A stretch of 58,045 bases of DNA from Chrysochromulina tobinii (taxonomy: Eukaryota > Haptophyta > Prymnesiales > Chrysochromulinaceae): positions 1 through 58,045 of the forward strand of contig JWZX01003265.1 in NCBI GenBank assembly GCA_001275005.1, written 5' to 3'. A model generated the notes under the pieces. The model was not told the DNA's origin, searched no databases, and saw nothing but the letters and a program-made list of their open reading frames with translations. The position numbers were made by a program, and so were the translations under genes. Below are positions 1 to 8,608 of the stretch, in pieces. The number at the start of each line of letters is the position of its first letter. Position 1 is the stretch's first letter.

Positions 1-1
1 G

Positions 2-379
2 GCGGCGGCCGAGGCGGCGGCCGCCGGCTTTCAGCTCGAGCTGCTCGACGTCGACGAGCACACCGTGCTCTGCACGCTACCGCTACCGGTCGGCGCTCCC
101 ACGGAGATCGGCCGTGACTCACTCGGCCTCTCGGACTTCAAGCGCATCTCACGCACGCAGCTCATCATCACCGCGAATGGCGGAGATGGCTGCACGATCC
201 AGCGCGCCGGCATCCACCCAAGCTACTGCACGCCGTCGACTGGGGCGTCGCCGCAAGCGATCGAAAGGGGCAGCAGCGTTGATGTGGCCCTCGGAAGCAT
301 CCTCTACATGAGCCATCTGAAGGAGCGCGGCTTTCTATTCCCATTCCGTGTTGTACAGGTACCATTCAACATACCATGA
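2..379 (+). CDS. PNK-type FHA domain protein, C-terminal part (5' end outside window)
   Basis: The reading frame is open from the left edge and ends at a TGA at 377-379. After an Ala-rich stretch the protein reads through a complete FHA domain of the divergent kind found in PNKP, aprataxin and APLF. The marks are a short Pro/Leu strand, the GAPTEIGR turn (IGR is the phosphothreonine-binding arginine motif), the KRISRTQ segment (SR-x-Q), GIHPS in place of the usual GVNPS, and the final strand LFPFRVV. In the known family this fold binds CK2-phosphorylated XRCC1/XRCC4-type scaffolds in DNA strand-break repair. Here the domain lies at the C-terminus and the upstream partner is not visible. CAG/GTACC at 357-362 resembles a splice donor, so the last few residues (after FRVV) could be intron read-through. 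Family call fairly secure, function inferred. Confidence 0.6.
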   Translation, partial: AAAEAAAAGFQLELLDVDEHTVLCTLPLPVGAPTEIGRDSLGLSDFKRISRTQLIITANGGDGCTIQRAGIHPSYCTPSTGASPQAIERGSSVDVALGSILYMSHLKERGFLFPFRVVQVPFNIP

Positions 380-563
380 TTTCGCCAACGAGGCTAGCAA
401 GCAAGCAGGAGCGGAGTGCTCGGTTGCGCTGGTTAGATACTTGTGTTGTTTCGAGCTTTCGCTTCTCATCGTGAATGGAGGGGTGGCGTGAGGTGTGGGA
501 AAACGGGAAGAGGCCTCAATATGACGGGATGCGAGAAGCCGTCGAGAAGTGACGTGGCTCACC

Positions 564-1463
564 ATGACGACATTAGCCACGCGCGGAGCGACGCCCAAGG
601 CGAAGAAGCGGCGAATCTCCGTGGCGGCATCAGAGGCGCTAGACGAGTGGGCACCCGAGTGGGCACCGCTGCTCTCGGCACTCGAAGATCTCGGCAGCAG
701 CTGCGATGCGCAACTGCCTCTGCTGGAAGTTGATAGCTGCCGGGGCGGCGCCATCCTCTACGCGATCCAGCGGGTGCTGCAGCTTCACAACGCCGTCGCG
801 AGCGCAGACGGGCAGGCAAGCAGCGAGCGCCTCGGGCCCGTTGATCTCTCTGCGCTCTCCGCGAGCGGCGCTGCGCTGCCATCGCTTCGCTCCACCGTGT
901 ACGAACGAGTGGCTGCCTCAACGCGGCACGCTCACAGCTGCTGCGAGAGCGCGCTCGGAGGTCGCAGCAAGGCTGCGCGCAGCACACGTGGCCTCCGCAG
1001 CGGGCCGCCGCTCGAACACGAGCTTGCAGACGCAGATGAGCGCATCGGCTCTGGTTCTCGATCACCCGGCGGTGGGCACGAGGACACGCGCAGCTTCCGC
1101 GATGCGTACATGGTGATGCTCGCGGACGGCGCGGCCGACGAGCTCGATGCGCTCCGACGCGAGGAGCCGCCCATGGATGAGGCCGCGCTCGCCACCCTGA
1201 TCGACGCGCTCGAGCACGGCGCAGAGACCTTTGCACCACGCCAGCGCCGGCTGATCGAGGCATCCTTTTCTGGCGGTGGCTCGTGGTGGGAGCGGCGCGC
1301 GACCGAGCTGGAGGCAGCTCGCTCGTGCAAGGCGGCGGCTGGGTCCACGCCAACCACGCCGGCCCAGTCACACACACAGTCACACACACAGCAAACGTCG
1401 GCTTCACTCGTGGCGAGGGTGCGCGAGCTTCGCGGATTGCGGCCGGGGCAGCGGCGCGGTTGA
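564..1463 (+). CDS. Rsa3-like ribosome-assembly domain protein
   Basis: A single-exon protein of 299 residues. I chose the ATG at 564 because it sits in a CACCATGAC context, whereas the frame upstream opens only with GTG. The N-terminus is basic (PKAKKRR), suiting a nuclear or nucleolar protein. Residues about 178-228 read FRDAYMVML, then DELDALR, MDEAAL, and LIDALEHGAETF. This order matches the short C-terminal domain of yeast Rsa3 (Tyr-x2-Met, acidic-Val/Leu-x-ALR, then a helix ending in Gly-x-x-F), a factor of early 60S subunit assembly. The rest is low in recognizable structure. The Thr/Gln/His/Ser run near 1370-1400 comes from CACACACAGT repeats. The match is short and made by eye, so the name is tentative, but the frame is well supported as coding. 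Confidence 0.5.
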   Translation: MTTLATRGATPKAKKRRISVAASEALDEWAPEWAPLLSALEDLGSSCDAQLPLLEVDSCRGGAILYAIQRVLQLHNAVASADGQASSERLGPVDLSALSASGAALPSLRSTVYERVAASTRHAHSCCESALGGRSKAARSTRGLRSGPPLEHELADADERIGSGSRSPGGGHEDTRSFRDAYMVMLADGAADELDALRREEPPMDEAALATLIDALEHGAETFAPRQRRLIEASFSGGGSWWERRATELEAARSCKAAAGSTPTTPAQSHTQSHTQQTSASLVARVRELRGLRPGQRRG

Positions 1464-1752
1464 AGCTCGTACATGAGCTTCACTGGCCTATCCAGCTTTC
1501 AAAGAGGTAGCCAGTAGCGAGAGATGGAGTTTCGGAGCTGCGCGTGCTGAGGACGAATAAGAATCAGACTTGTGTCTTAGTTATGTCTTAGCGGCAAACG
1601 CCTACTCACACCCACGGTTATAGGCGTCTTCGGACGGTCCCCGGCCCGGCCCGCGCTGCCTCCGCGACCGTCAGCGTCTCGACTGCTGTCTGCTCGGGGT
1701 GCTCGCCCGCAGCCGAACGCGAGACACGCACCGCCCGCGCCTCCCCCTTTCC

Positions 1753-1850
1753 GTTCTCCTACAGCTGTTCTCCTACAGCTGTTTACGTTCTCCTACAATC
1801 GTGCCTCGAAATCGTGCCTGCAAGCCTTGCACGCTTGAATCGTGCCTCAA
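1753..1850. repeat. Short tandem repeats GTTCTCCTACAGCT and ATCGTGCCT
   Basis: GTTCTCCTACAGCT occurs at 1753-1766 and 1767-1780, with a partial third copy (GTTCTCCTACA) from 1787. It is followed directly by three spaced copies of ATCGTGCCT. No coding function seen. Confidence 0.8.
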
Positions 1851-2673
1851 GGTGCATCCTGACCGGGGAGTGCCTACGACGACGTATGTAGTCAAATCCT
1901 TATCAAATCCTCAGGACCAAGGTGGCCTGCGGCGGATCGCGACCATGTGCGGTCGCGACGACGACGCTGCCGGCCACTCCCACAGCGAAAATCGCTCCAT
2001 GCGCTCGATGAGGCGCTCGGACTGATACAGCGTGAGCACCGGCGCACCCAGGCGGATCGGAGTTGACGGATTGACTCCAGAGTGCAGGTGCGACACCTGG
2101 CCATGCATCTCGTTGAGGACTCGTTGCTTGAATTGGGAGGTTTACACCGTGCGAAGCCGCTCCGCTCGGACAGGATCGGGATGCGACGCTTCGAACCCAA
2201 ATGTGATGAGCCGAGGCGGCGACACCGTGTCGGACCGTGTGGTGTCGGGGCTCACAAGCCTTTGACGGCTTGTCCTTTTCTGCTGTGACGTGAGGAGCTG
2301 GGACCTGCTGAAGTGCAGCCGCGCCTCCACGCCGAGCGCATCTGCCTCCGACACCAGCGAGCCGTATCAGCCGCTCGACGACACACGGCCGTCGATCGAG
2401 CGACGCCTCGCAAAATGACTCGGCGCGATCGGATGATCCATGGAGTTCGCAGCGACAGACAAGAGTCGTCAAACGAGTGTCGCCGCCAGGAGAGGAAAGC
2501 TTCCCGTCGTGCTGTGAGTGCCGAGTCCGGAGCGTGAGAGCGTCTCTCGCTCCCCGACAGGCTCCCTTCAGACCCTTCAGGGGGGTGCTTCGGACTTTGA
2601 ACAAAAGTCGAATGCCGTCGAGAGCCTTTCATGCTTGTTAAATCATGCATGCATTCGACGAGAGCGTCTATAA

Positions 2674-2725
2674 CAAAGACACGCTCCCGTGTCTTTGCCT
2701 TGCAAAAAGCAAAGACAGGGAGCGT
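2674..2725. repeat. Overlapping inverted repeats (alternative hairpins)
   Basis: CAAAGACAC (2674-2682) and GTGTCTTTG (2689-2697) form a perfect 9-bp stem with a 6-base loop. The same left half also pairs imperfectly with GCAAAGACAGGGAGCGT (2709-2725), so two mutually exclusive stems are possible. Confidence 0.75.
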
Positions 2726-2957
2726 ACCAAACGCATCGGCGCCATGGAATACAATGTATCGAGCTCGTGCCCCCCTCGGCCCCCTCGGCCCACAGCACCC
2801 CACAGCACCACCCAAGCGAGTCGGCCGCGCGCGCACGTTTCACGCGTTTCTCGGCGAGTACGCGACCCCAATGCGTACCGAATTTACAACAAGTAGTGTG
2901 CTCGCGTCGCATTAATATGTATCTTCGTACTTTGAGACTGAATCTTGCTTTCATGCT

Positions 2958-3120
2958 TTGACCCAAAGGTGGGTGCTCTGGATTCACACACTGGTCACTA
3001 CGTCCCCACTCCACCTGATTTTGAAGCCGAACTGAGTGATTGACCCAAAGGGGTTTAGTGGGAGGTTTTCTTTTCTGGATTCACAGTGACTATCCCCACC
3101 ACCTGATTTTGAACTGAGTG
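2958..3120. repeat. Imperfect tandem duplication of about 80 bp
   Basis: Copy 1 (2958-3039) and copy 2 (3040-3120) share blocks in the same order: TTGACCCAAAGG, CTGGATTCACA, a CCCCAC block, CCACCTGATTTTGAA and GAACTGAGTG. The intervening bases have diverged. This looks like an old local duplication or two adjacent copies of a short interspersed element, downstream (3' side) of the methyltransferase gene. Confidence 0.8.
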
Positions 3121-3229
3121 TTATTCCGGCTTTACGTGGTCGTCGGCGTACGCGCGTCCACGCCCACCGAGTCTCTCTGGTCGGGTCACCCCCGCGGCGC
3201 CTGCCATGATCCTGTTCTTCTTCCTCATG

Positions 3230-4060
3230 TCATTCCACATGTTTCTTCTGCTTCATCTTCGGAGCTGCGTGTGCTCCAGGTAGTCGAGCTGGCAGCTGGC
3301 TCATCTGTTTCATCTCCACGACGAGCGAGCCGGAACAGCTAGCAGGCTCGGTTTGCCATACGAAAACCTGCATCGCCGGGTTTCTCGGATCGCCGACGCA
3401 CGGAAGCGGGCCTATCTTGCCTGTGGCCTGCAAGGCGGCCTTCCACTCCTCGTGGAACGCGGCTGTGCCAAGGTCTCGTACGGCCCATTCGTCCTGCGAT
3501 CGTAGCTGCAGAACAATCTCGCTGATTATGATGCCGCCCGGCTTGAGCACGCGCACAGCCTCAGCGGCAAAGCTCCGCAAGTCCTTGATGTGGTCCATAA
3601 CGTTCGTGAAGACGACATCAACCGTCGCGGTCGCAAACTGGAGCTTAGTGGCGTCACCATATAACACGTATCTCGATTTCGGATTCGGTGCAATGTCGAT
3701 GCCGACTGCAAAAGCGCCCACACGTGTGAATGCCGACACCTCTCCGCCAGCTCGGGCTCCCACGCAGAGCACGTTCAGACCCTTCAAGGGAAGCGTGCTG
3801 AAGTACCGCAGCACGCGCCTTTCGACGTTCTTATCCACTCTGAAGACCCATTCCGGGTTCTCCGCCATCTTGCTGCCCTGCCATTTTTCATACTCTGTCT
3901 GGTTGGAGGTGAGACGATTTATGTCCGCCTCCTTCAACAACTCCTTGTGCGCGAGCGGTGCGGTCGCATGCTCAAGAATGAGACACAGCAGCAGCAGCAA
4001 TAGCGGCGGCGGGGCCGGCAACAGTAACCATGGACGGCTCGGCTGAGGGTATGGTGCCAT
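3230..4060 (-). CDS. SAM-dependent methyltransferase with N-terminal membrane anchor
   Basis: A protein of 276 residues. Residues 11-30 are a Leu/Pro-rich hydrophobic stretch that should act as a signal anchor or signal peptide, placing the enzyme in the secretory pathway or an organelle envelope. The class I methyltransferase fold follows: motif I NVLCVGARAGGEV at about 96-108 (the Gly-rich loop that binds S-adenosylmethionine, with GARAGG replacing the common GxGxG), the acidic end of strand 2 in GIDIAP (120-125), GDATKL then DVVFTN near 135-153, and VLKPGGIII at 171-179. This matches the Methyltransf_11 group; the substrate cannot be read from sequence. The start codon lies 205 bp from the divergent RBR ligase gene, so the two probably share a promoter region. 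Known family, unknown target. Confidence 0.8.
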   Translation of the reverse strand: MAPYPQPSRPWLLLPAPPPLLLLLLCLILEHATAPLAHKELLKEADINRLTSNQTEYEKWQGSKMAENPEWVFRVDKNVERRVLRYFSTLPLKGLNVLCVGARAGGEVSAFTRVGAFAVGIDIAPNPKSRYVLYGDATKLQFATATVDVVFTNVMDHIKDLRSFAAEAVRVLKPGGIIISEIVLQLRSQDEWAVRDLGTAAFHEEWKAALQATGKIGPLPCVGDPRNPAMQVFVWQTEPASCSGSLVVEMKQMSQLPARLPGAHAAPKMKQKKHVE

Positions 4061-4265
4061 AACTTTTTAGTCCGCGGGAACCACATGAATTCCCTCAGAG
4101 CCTGTCGTGGACAAGCCGTGCACCCACTTGGAGTGGCCGCTCTTCAATTTGTCTCGTTCAGCTCTATGTTGCCCAGTGTGAAGGGGCGATAATGATGGCG
4201 AACATAAAGCCCGTCTAGTTGGCTCGGCTCCGCAGAACCGCGCCGGGAGCCGCGCCGGTAGCCCC

Positions 4266-6158
4266 ATGTTCAAGAAGAGCGTTTTCGCCGTCCCAGTGGA
4301 CGTGTCCAAGCAGGTATCCAAGCAGGTGGCCTTGCGCCCAGCCGAGGAAGACATCCGCGCGGTGGGCTCACCCGCTGGCAGCCTGAGCAAGGTGTCTGCC
4401 TCGGCATCGGCAGACGCCGCAGATGCCCCTGTGGATGCACAACCGCAGACGGAGGTCCAGATGACGGAGGTCCAGTTTACGGAGGTCCAGATGACGGAGG
4501 TCCAGATGACGGAGTCGATCGCTTGTGAACACGCAGCGGCTCCACCATCGCCGCCGCTGCCAATTCCGCCGCCAACGGTACCGCCGCCACCGGCACCACC
4601 GGCACCGGCACCGCCGGCAACGGCTCCGCCGCAAGCACTGTCACCGGCACCGTTGCCACCGCCGCCGCCACCGCCGCCGCAACCCGCGCAAGCTTTCGGG
4701 CCGCTCTCCTGGATCCGACATAAGGCCGCAGCTGTGCTTTCCGACGCCCTCGACCATGCCGGGCTGGCTGAGCCTGCGGGTCCTCTGCTGGACTGGCTGG
4801 GCGGCGCGGCGGCGGCCGTGCCCGGAGCAGAGCGCTACTCGGAGCAGAGCGCGTGCCTCGTGTGCTTCGACAGCAAGCCGACGTTTGCCACGCCGCAGTG
4901 TGAGGGGCATGCGATGTGCACGAGCTGCGCGGTGTCGTACGTGCGTGGCGCGCTCGGCGACGCGACAGCCCAAGTGCAAGCAGCCGGCATCAGGTGCCCG
5001 ATGCACGGCTCGGGCGGGTGCCAAGGCTTCGTCAACTCGGTCGACGTGGTTCGGTTGCTCAAGGATCGCGACGCCAAGCGGTTCGCCAGGCTGGCGATGA
5101 GCGGTCTGCCACTCCCAGTTAGTGAGCCTGCCCTCCGGAACACGAGTAGTGCACATCCAAGCACACCACCGACCAGCACTCGGCAGGGCCAGTCTGTGTC
5201 TCTAGGGGGGCGCCGTAGCTCTGCCTGGACGCGCTTCCAGGGAGTCGCCGCGCGCGCCATGGCAGCCAGCCTCGGACCGCCCCAGCTCAGTGCGGAGGCG
5301 ATCTCGATTGATGAGGTGCACCGTCTGGAACGGTTCATGATGATGGCGGCCATCCCAGCGCACTTGCGCGCGTGGTGCCCGCGATGCCATATGCTCCTAG
5401 AGAAGGCGGAGTCGAGTGCTGCAGCTGTGGGCCCCTCGCGGCGGCTGTCCGCCTCCGCACGCTTGCGAGGCGCGCTCAGGCGGCTTATGGCACGTGATCT
5501 AGATGGCACGAGCGCCCCACGCCCTCCACCTCTTGTGTCGTGTCCCCACTGTCAGCATCGGTGGGACCCGAGCCGCGACGCGCCCGATGCGCGAGGGGGG
5601 CGAGGCGACCGTTCCTTTGACGAGCGCGCCTCGGCCGCCTTCATCGCGCTCACCTCGAAGCGCTGCCCCAACCCTCGGTGCAGCCAGCGCATCAGCCATT
5701 TCCACGGGCATGCGTGCCATCACATTGCGCCAGCCACTGACGGCTGCCCATCGTGCCACCAACACTTTTGCTACGTGTGCCTGAGGGCGCACGGGAGGCC
5801 CGGGGGGCAGGGCTACTCGCGCAACCGCGCGTGTCCTCACGGCTCCTCCTTTTGCAAGAACGAGCAGATCTTCGAACACCTCGTGCTGCTCCCGTACCCG
5901 TACGATCGCCGATGTGGGTGCCCAATCTGCTCGCTGTGCCAAGCGGGCCGACCGTGCGCGCAGTGTGATGGGCGATGCGTCGTGTGCCAAGGGCTGGTGC
6001 CGCCGGGCCCATCCGGGATCTCTATGGCGGCCTTGGAGGCCTACGAGGACGGCCACCGGAACGGCTGCATGCAGAAGAGCTGCTGGCCCTGCGGATTGTG
6101 CTCGTCCGTAGAGAGACCGCAGAGAGTCCCGCTACCTTCCCGTGTGACAGCTGTGTGA
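4266..6158 (+). CDS. RBR-type (RING-IBR-RING) E3 ubiquitin ligase
   Basis: A protein of 630 residues, one exon. The N-terminal third is disordered: a tandem TEVQM/F repeat (about residues 60-79) followed by Pro/Ala runs. RING1 starts at CLVCFDSKP (about 197) and continues with a CEGHAMCTSC segment and a CPMHGSGGC motif. A middle set, CPRCH (about 371) and CPHCQHRW (about 425), corresponds to the IBR. RING2 runs from CPNPRCSQ (about 466) to CPSCHQHFCYVC. Within RING2, HGHACHHI aligns with the GGCNHM segment of ARIH1-type ligases and makes Cys484 the likely thioester-forming catalytic residue. More Cys/His pairs follow (CGCPICSLC, CAQCDGRCVVC). The spacing between RING1 and IBR is longer than in animal RBR proteins because of a Ser-rich insert. 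Substrate unknown. The ATG at 4266 is the first Met in frame. Confidence 0.75.
   Translation: MFKKSVFAVPVDVSKQVSKQVALRPAEEDIRAVGSPAGSLSKVSASASADAADAPVDAQPQTEVQMTEVQFTEVQMTEVQMTESIACEHAAAPPSPPLPIPPPTVPPPPAPPAPAPPATAPPQALSPAPLPPPPPPPPQPAQAFGPLSWIRHKAAAVLSDALDHAGLAEPAGPLLDWLGGAAAAVPGAERYSEQSACLVCFDSKPTFATPQCEGHAMCTSCAVSYVRGALGDATAQVQAAGIRCPMHGSGGCQGFVNSVDVVRLLKDRDAKRFARLAMSGLPLPVSEPALRNTSSAHPSTPPTSTRQGQSVSLGGRRSSAWTRFQGVAARAMAASLGPPQLSAEAISIDEVHRLERFMMMAAIPAHLRAWCPRCHMLLEKAESSAAAVGPSRRLSASARLRGALRRLMARDLDGTSAPRPPPLVSCPHCQHRWDPSRDAPDARGGRGDRSFDERASAAFIALTSKRCPNPRCSQRISHFHGHACHHIAPATDGCPSCHQHFCYVCLRAHGRPGGQGYSRNRACPHGSSFCKNEQIFEHLVLLPYPYDRRCGCPICSLCQAGRPCAQCDGRCVVCQGLVPPGPSGISMAALEAYEDGHRNGCMQKSCWPCGLCSSVERPQRVPLPSRVTAV
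4448..4512 (+). repeat. 15-bp coding tandem repeat in the RBR gene
   Basis: The unit ACGGAGGTCCAGATG is repeated with single-base changes and encodes TEVQM, TEVQF, TEVQM, TEVQM and a partial fifth copy. Confidence 0.85.
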
Positions 6159-6353
6159 GATCACTGCGAGTCTGAGACTCTGCGAGGAGCGAAGTTGCTG
6201 CTTCTCTGCTGGTTGGACGTGCGGAGCACACAAGAACCTGTTTCGTCACGACTTCCGATCTCGCGTCTCGTTGAGCGAACCAAAATAACCGTCGGCTGAT
6301 CCGCCCGATCCATCGGCTCGCGCACCGACGGTCACCCACGAGTTCTCATTCCA

Positions 6354-7022
6354 ATGCGCCTACTGTCTCCTGTATCGGCAATCGATTTGCTGATCGCAAG
6401 CGGATTTCGCAGCCAGACCAACGCTCTCAAATCCATTGATGATGGGCAAGCTGTGGATGTCGAGCAGGCTGTCACGATACCCCAGATCCATCGCCGGGAC
6501 TCACAGTGCCATTCAGCGGTGATGCTGCCCACTGAGCATCCAGCAACGCAGCAGCTCTCCACTCTTGGTATGCTACCTATGCACAGGGTCCTGTCCAGGG
6601 TGACGACGACGGCCAAGGGACGGCCGCACGGCCAGCCCGACGCGTTATACGAGCCTCTCTCCAAGCCGCCCTCAAAACCGCCTCTGCTCCCGCGCGCGCT
6701 CGAGCCGTTGCCGCCCGGCGACACGCCAATCCTCGATGACGGCGCCGGCGTCTTCACGCCACACACACGCAGCCTCTTCACCCCGACTCTGCCCTTCCCG
6801 CTGCCGTCAGTGGCCTCGACACCGGTGATGTCGTCGCCTCTTGAGGAGCCCGAGCTCGAGTCGACATCGACGTGGCTGCCGCCCGAGAAGCCTGGGGTCC
6901 TGCCCACGCAGCAGATCGTGCGTGGCAGCCGGACCCCGCGGGTCAATCTTCGGCGTGTCCGTGAGGGAACGAGTCTTGCGTCTCTCGGCGAGCGGAGCAC
7001 GGTCCCTCGTGTACGGCTGTAG
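6354..7022 (+). CDS. Hypothetical Pro/Ser-rich protein (uncertain)
   Basis: An open frame of 222 codons starting with ATG. The product is predicted disordered, with phrases such as SKPPSKPPLLP, LFTPTLPFPLP and a basic C-terminus (GSRTPRVNLRRVREG). No domain is recognized. A frame of similar length (6332-7105) exists on the opposite strand. I prefer this strand because its composition resembles the linker regions of neighbouring real proteins and because both flanking genes point the same way. It could also be part of the untranslated or regulatory region of the glycosyltransferase gene that starts 122 bp downstream. Confidence 0.3.
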   Translation: MRLLSPVSAIDLLIASGFRSQTNALKSIDDGQAVDVEQAVTIPQIHRRDSQCHSAVMLPTEHPATQQLSTLGMLPMHRVLSRVTTTAKGRPHGQPDALYEPLSKPPSKPPLLPRALEPLPPGDTPILDDGAGVFTPHTRSLFTPTLPFPLPSVASTPVMSSPLEEPELESTSTWLPPEKPGVLPTQQIVRGSRTPRVNLRRVREGTSLASLGERSTVPRVRL

Positions 7023-7144
7023 ACACGGAGGATTGTGGGCCATGGTACCCAGTGATTCGAAAAGCCAGGAGCGATTTTCCCGCGACTTTGTAATTGGACT
7101 GACATGGACTGACGTTGACTTTGGACGATCGCTCGGCGGCTAGC

Positions 7145-8608
7145 ATGGACGAGCGTTTCTCCGTCCTCTCGTCACGGATGCGCACGACCGTCCTGCTGAG
7201 CGGCCTCGTGGCTGCCAGCGCATCATCATCATCAGTGTGCCGAGGCTATGGCTCGAGGCTGAGCTCGCGACTCGACGTCATCGACGCTGCCACGCCGATC
7301 CCTGTCACAGGATCGCAGCCAGTCACCCAGCCACAGGCGGCGCTGCAAACCCTTTACAGCAGCTTCGTGGACACTGCCCTCCGGTCATTCCAAGGCTCAA
7401 AGATGCTGGGCACGGCCGCTGAGCGGCCTGCTTTCGCGAGCGAGGCCGAGCATTGGCTCACATCCTTCTCGTCGGCATCAGTTCCGCATCAGCAGCGGGA
7501 GCAGCCCGAAGATGGCGTGAGCCCTGCTGTGGCCTCTCTGCTCAATGGCACTGTGTCTGGTAGCACGGGCAACAGCAGCAGCAGCAGCAGCCTCAGCAGT
7601 ACCGGCAGCAGCATTGATGCAAACAGCAGCAGCGGGAGCGACGCGATCGGCGCCGTCGCAGCGCTCGGCGGTGCGTTGCGCTCGTGCCTTGGGCTTTTGC
7701 ATGCGACCCTGATGGCCAAGATCGACGCGCGGCCTCCGTCATTTGCACGCATGCCTGCCGCCAACCAGTGGAACGGCATGCTGCTCCTCTCGGGCGGCGA
7801 CCGCAACGCCGCCCTCTCCGACCGCGTGGTGGCCAACCACGCCGCCTTCGCGGCACGTCGCGGCTACGCATACTGGTGGCATCGGGGCTCACTCGTGGCG
7901 CCGCTCGGCTGGCAGCCGTACTGGCATAAGATCGCGATGCTCCGTCGCGCGCTCGTGCGCTTCCCCACAGCGAGCGCCCTCATATGGATCGACGACGACA
8001 TCGTGCTCACCAACTGGGGAGGTGAAGACATGCTTCGGGCCGCCCTCGGCCGGTCGAACGCGAGTGTGCTGACCACGGGGGACCCGGCGAGCTGGGTGGC
8101 GCTGAACACGGGCATCGTCCTCGTGCGCAACGACGAGGGTGGGCGAGAGACGCTCGAAGAGGTCTGGCGGCGCGCGACCGCCCCTCGTGCCGACGGCGTC
8201 TCGCTCGCCTTCGATAGTCAGGCTCGCTGCCTTCATGAGCAGCAGGCCCTCGAGGAGATGCTCGGCGAGCCGTACTGGCGCACGCGCATCGGTGTGCTCG
8301 CACAGCGCGACCACGAACACACTCCCACGATGGCCGTTGCCGCCGCGACCGGCACCGCCCGCGCCGTCCAATCCGCCGCCCGTGACGACGCCACCTCCGA
8401 GGGTGCCGCGCCTCAGCCGCTCTTCAACCTCAACACGTTTCTGCGCTGGTCGCACTACAACGCGGAGCGCCGCTCGTACCTGCGCTTCGACACCGATCGG
8501 CACGGCTCAGGCTGGGTCAAGGGAGACTTTGCAGGCCATTGCTCAGGCCTCTCCTCGGTGCGCCGCGCCCTCTGCACCGCCGTCCTCCTCAGCTCCGTTG
8601 TGCGATGA
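7145..8608 (+). CDS. GT34-like (MNN10/GMA12-type) glycosyltransferase
   Basis: A protein of 487 residues from the ATG at 7145; an internal Met at 7178 gives a cleaner signal peptide (MRTTVLLSGLVAAS). A Ser/Gly-rich stem (polySer from AGC repeats near 7575-7640) leads to the catalytic domain. There, HRGSLVAPLGWQPYWHKIAMLRR, then IWIDDDIVLTN with the metal-binding Asp run at 283-285, NTGIVLVRND and HEQQALEEML follow the order of family 34 galactosyl/xylosyl/mannosyltransferases (W-x-K-I, DxD, FNTGxFLIRN, DQxA). The late FNLNTFLRWSHYN and WVKGDFAGHCSG segments correspond to the C-terminal donor-site strands ending in the HxxG-type motif. It probably adds hexose in the Golgi lumen. Donor and acceptor are unknown. 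Confidence 0.7.
   Translation: MDERFSVLSSRMRTTVLLSGLVAASASSSSVCRGYGSRLSSRLDVIDAATPIPVTGSQPVTQPQAALQTLYSSFVDTALRSFQGSKMLGTAAERPAFASEAEHWLTSFSSASVPHQQREQPEDGVSPAVASLLNGTVSGSTGNSSSSSSLSSTGSSIDANSSSGSDAIGAVAALGGALRSCLGLLHATLMAKIDARPPSFARMPAANQWNGMLLLSGGDRNAALSDRVVANHAAFAARRGYAYWWHRGSLVAPLGWQPYWHKIAMLRRALVRFPTASALIWIDDDIVLTNWGGEDMLRAALGRSNASVLTTGDPASWVALNTGIVLVRNDEGGRETLEEVWRRATAPRADGVSLAFDSQARCLHEQQALEEMLGEPYWRTRIGVLAQRDHEHTPTMAVAAATGTARAVQSAARDDATSEGAAPQPLFNLNTFLRWSHYNAERRSYLRFDTDRHGSGWVKGDFAGHCSGLSSVRRALCTAVLLSSVVR

Larger units (their letters stand above)
1464..3229. other. Intergenic region with small repeats
   Basis: No convincing gene in about 1.8 kb. Open frames on both strands here are Arg/Ser-rich and show no family motifs. 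The stretch holds a 14-bp tandem repeat near 1753-1797, a pair of competing hairpins at 2674-2725 and an imperfect 80-bp tandem duplication at 2958-3120. The part 2630-3120 is more AT-rich than the flanking coding DNA. Confidence 0.6.

Noticed and set aside
1903..2604. 233-codon minus-strand frame in the intergenic region
   Set aside because: Arg/His/Ser/Cys-rich without motifs; overlapping frames of similar quality exist on the other strand.
6332..7105. 257-codon minus-strand frame
   Set aside because: Competes with the + frame at 6354-7022; its composition (Gly/Arg/Ser) looks like a reverse shadow. Neither is certain.
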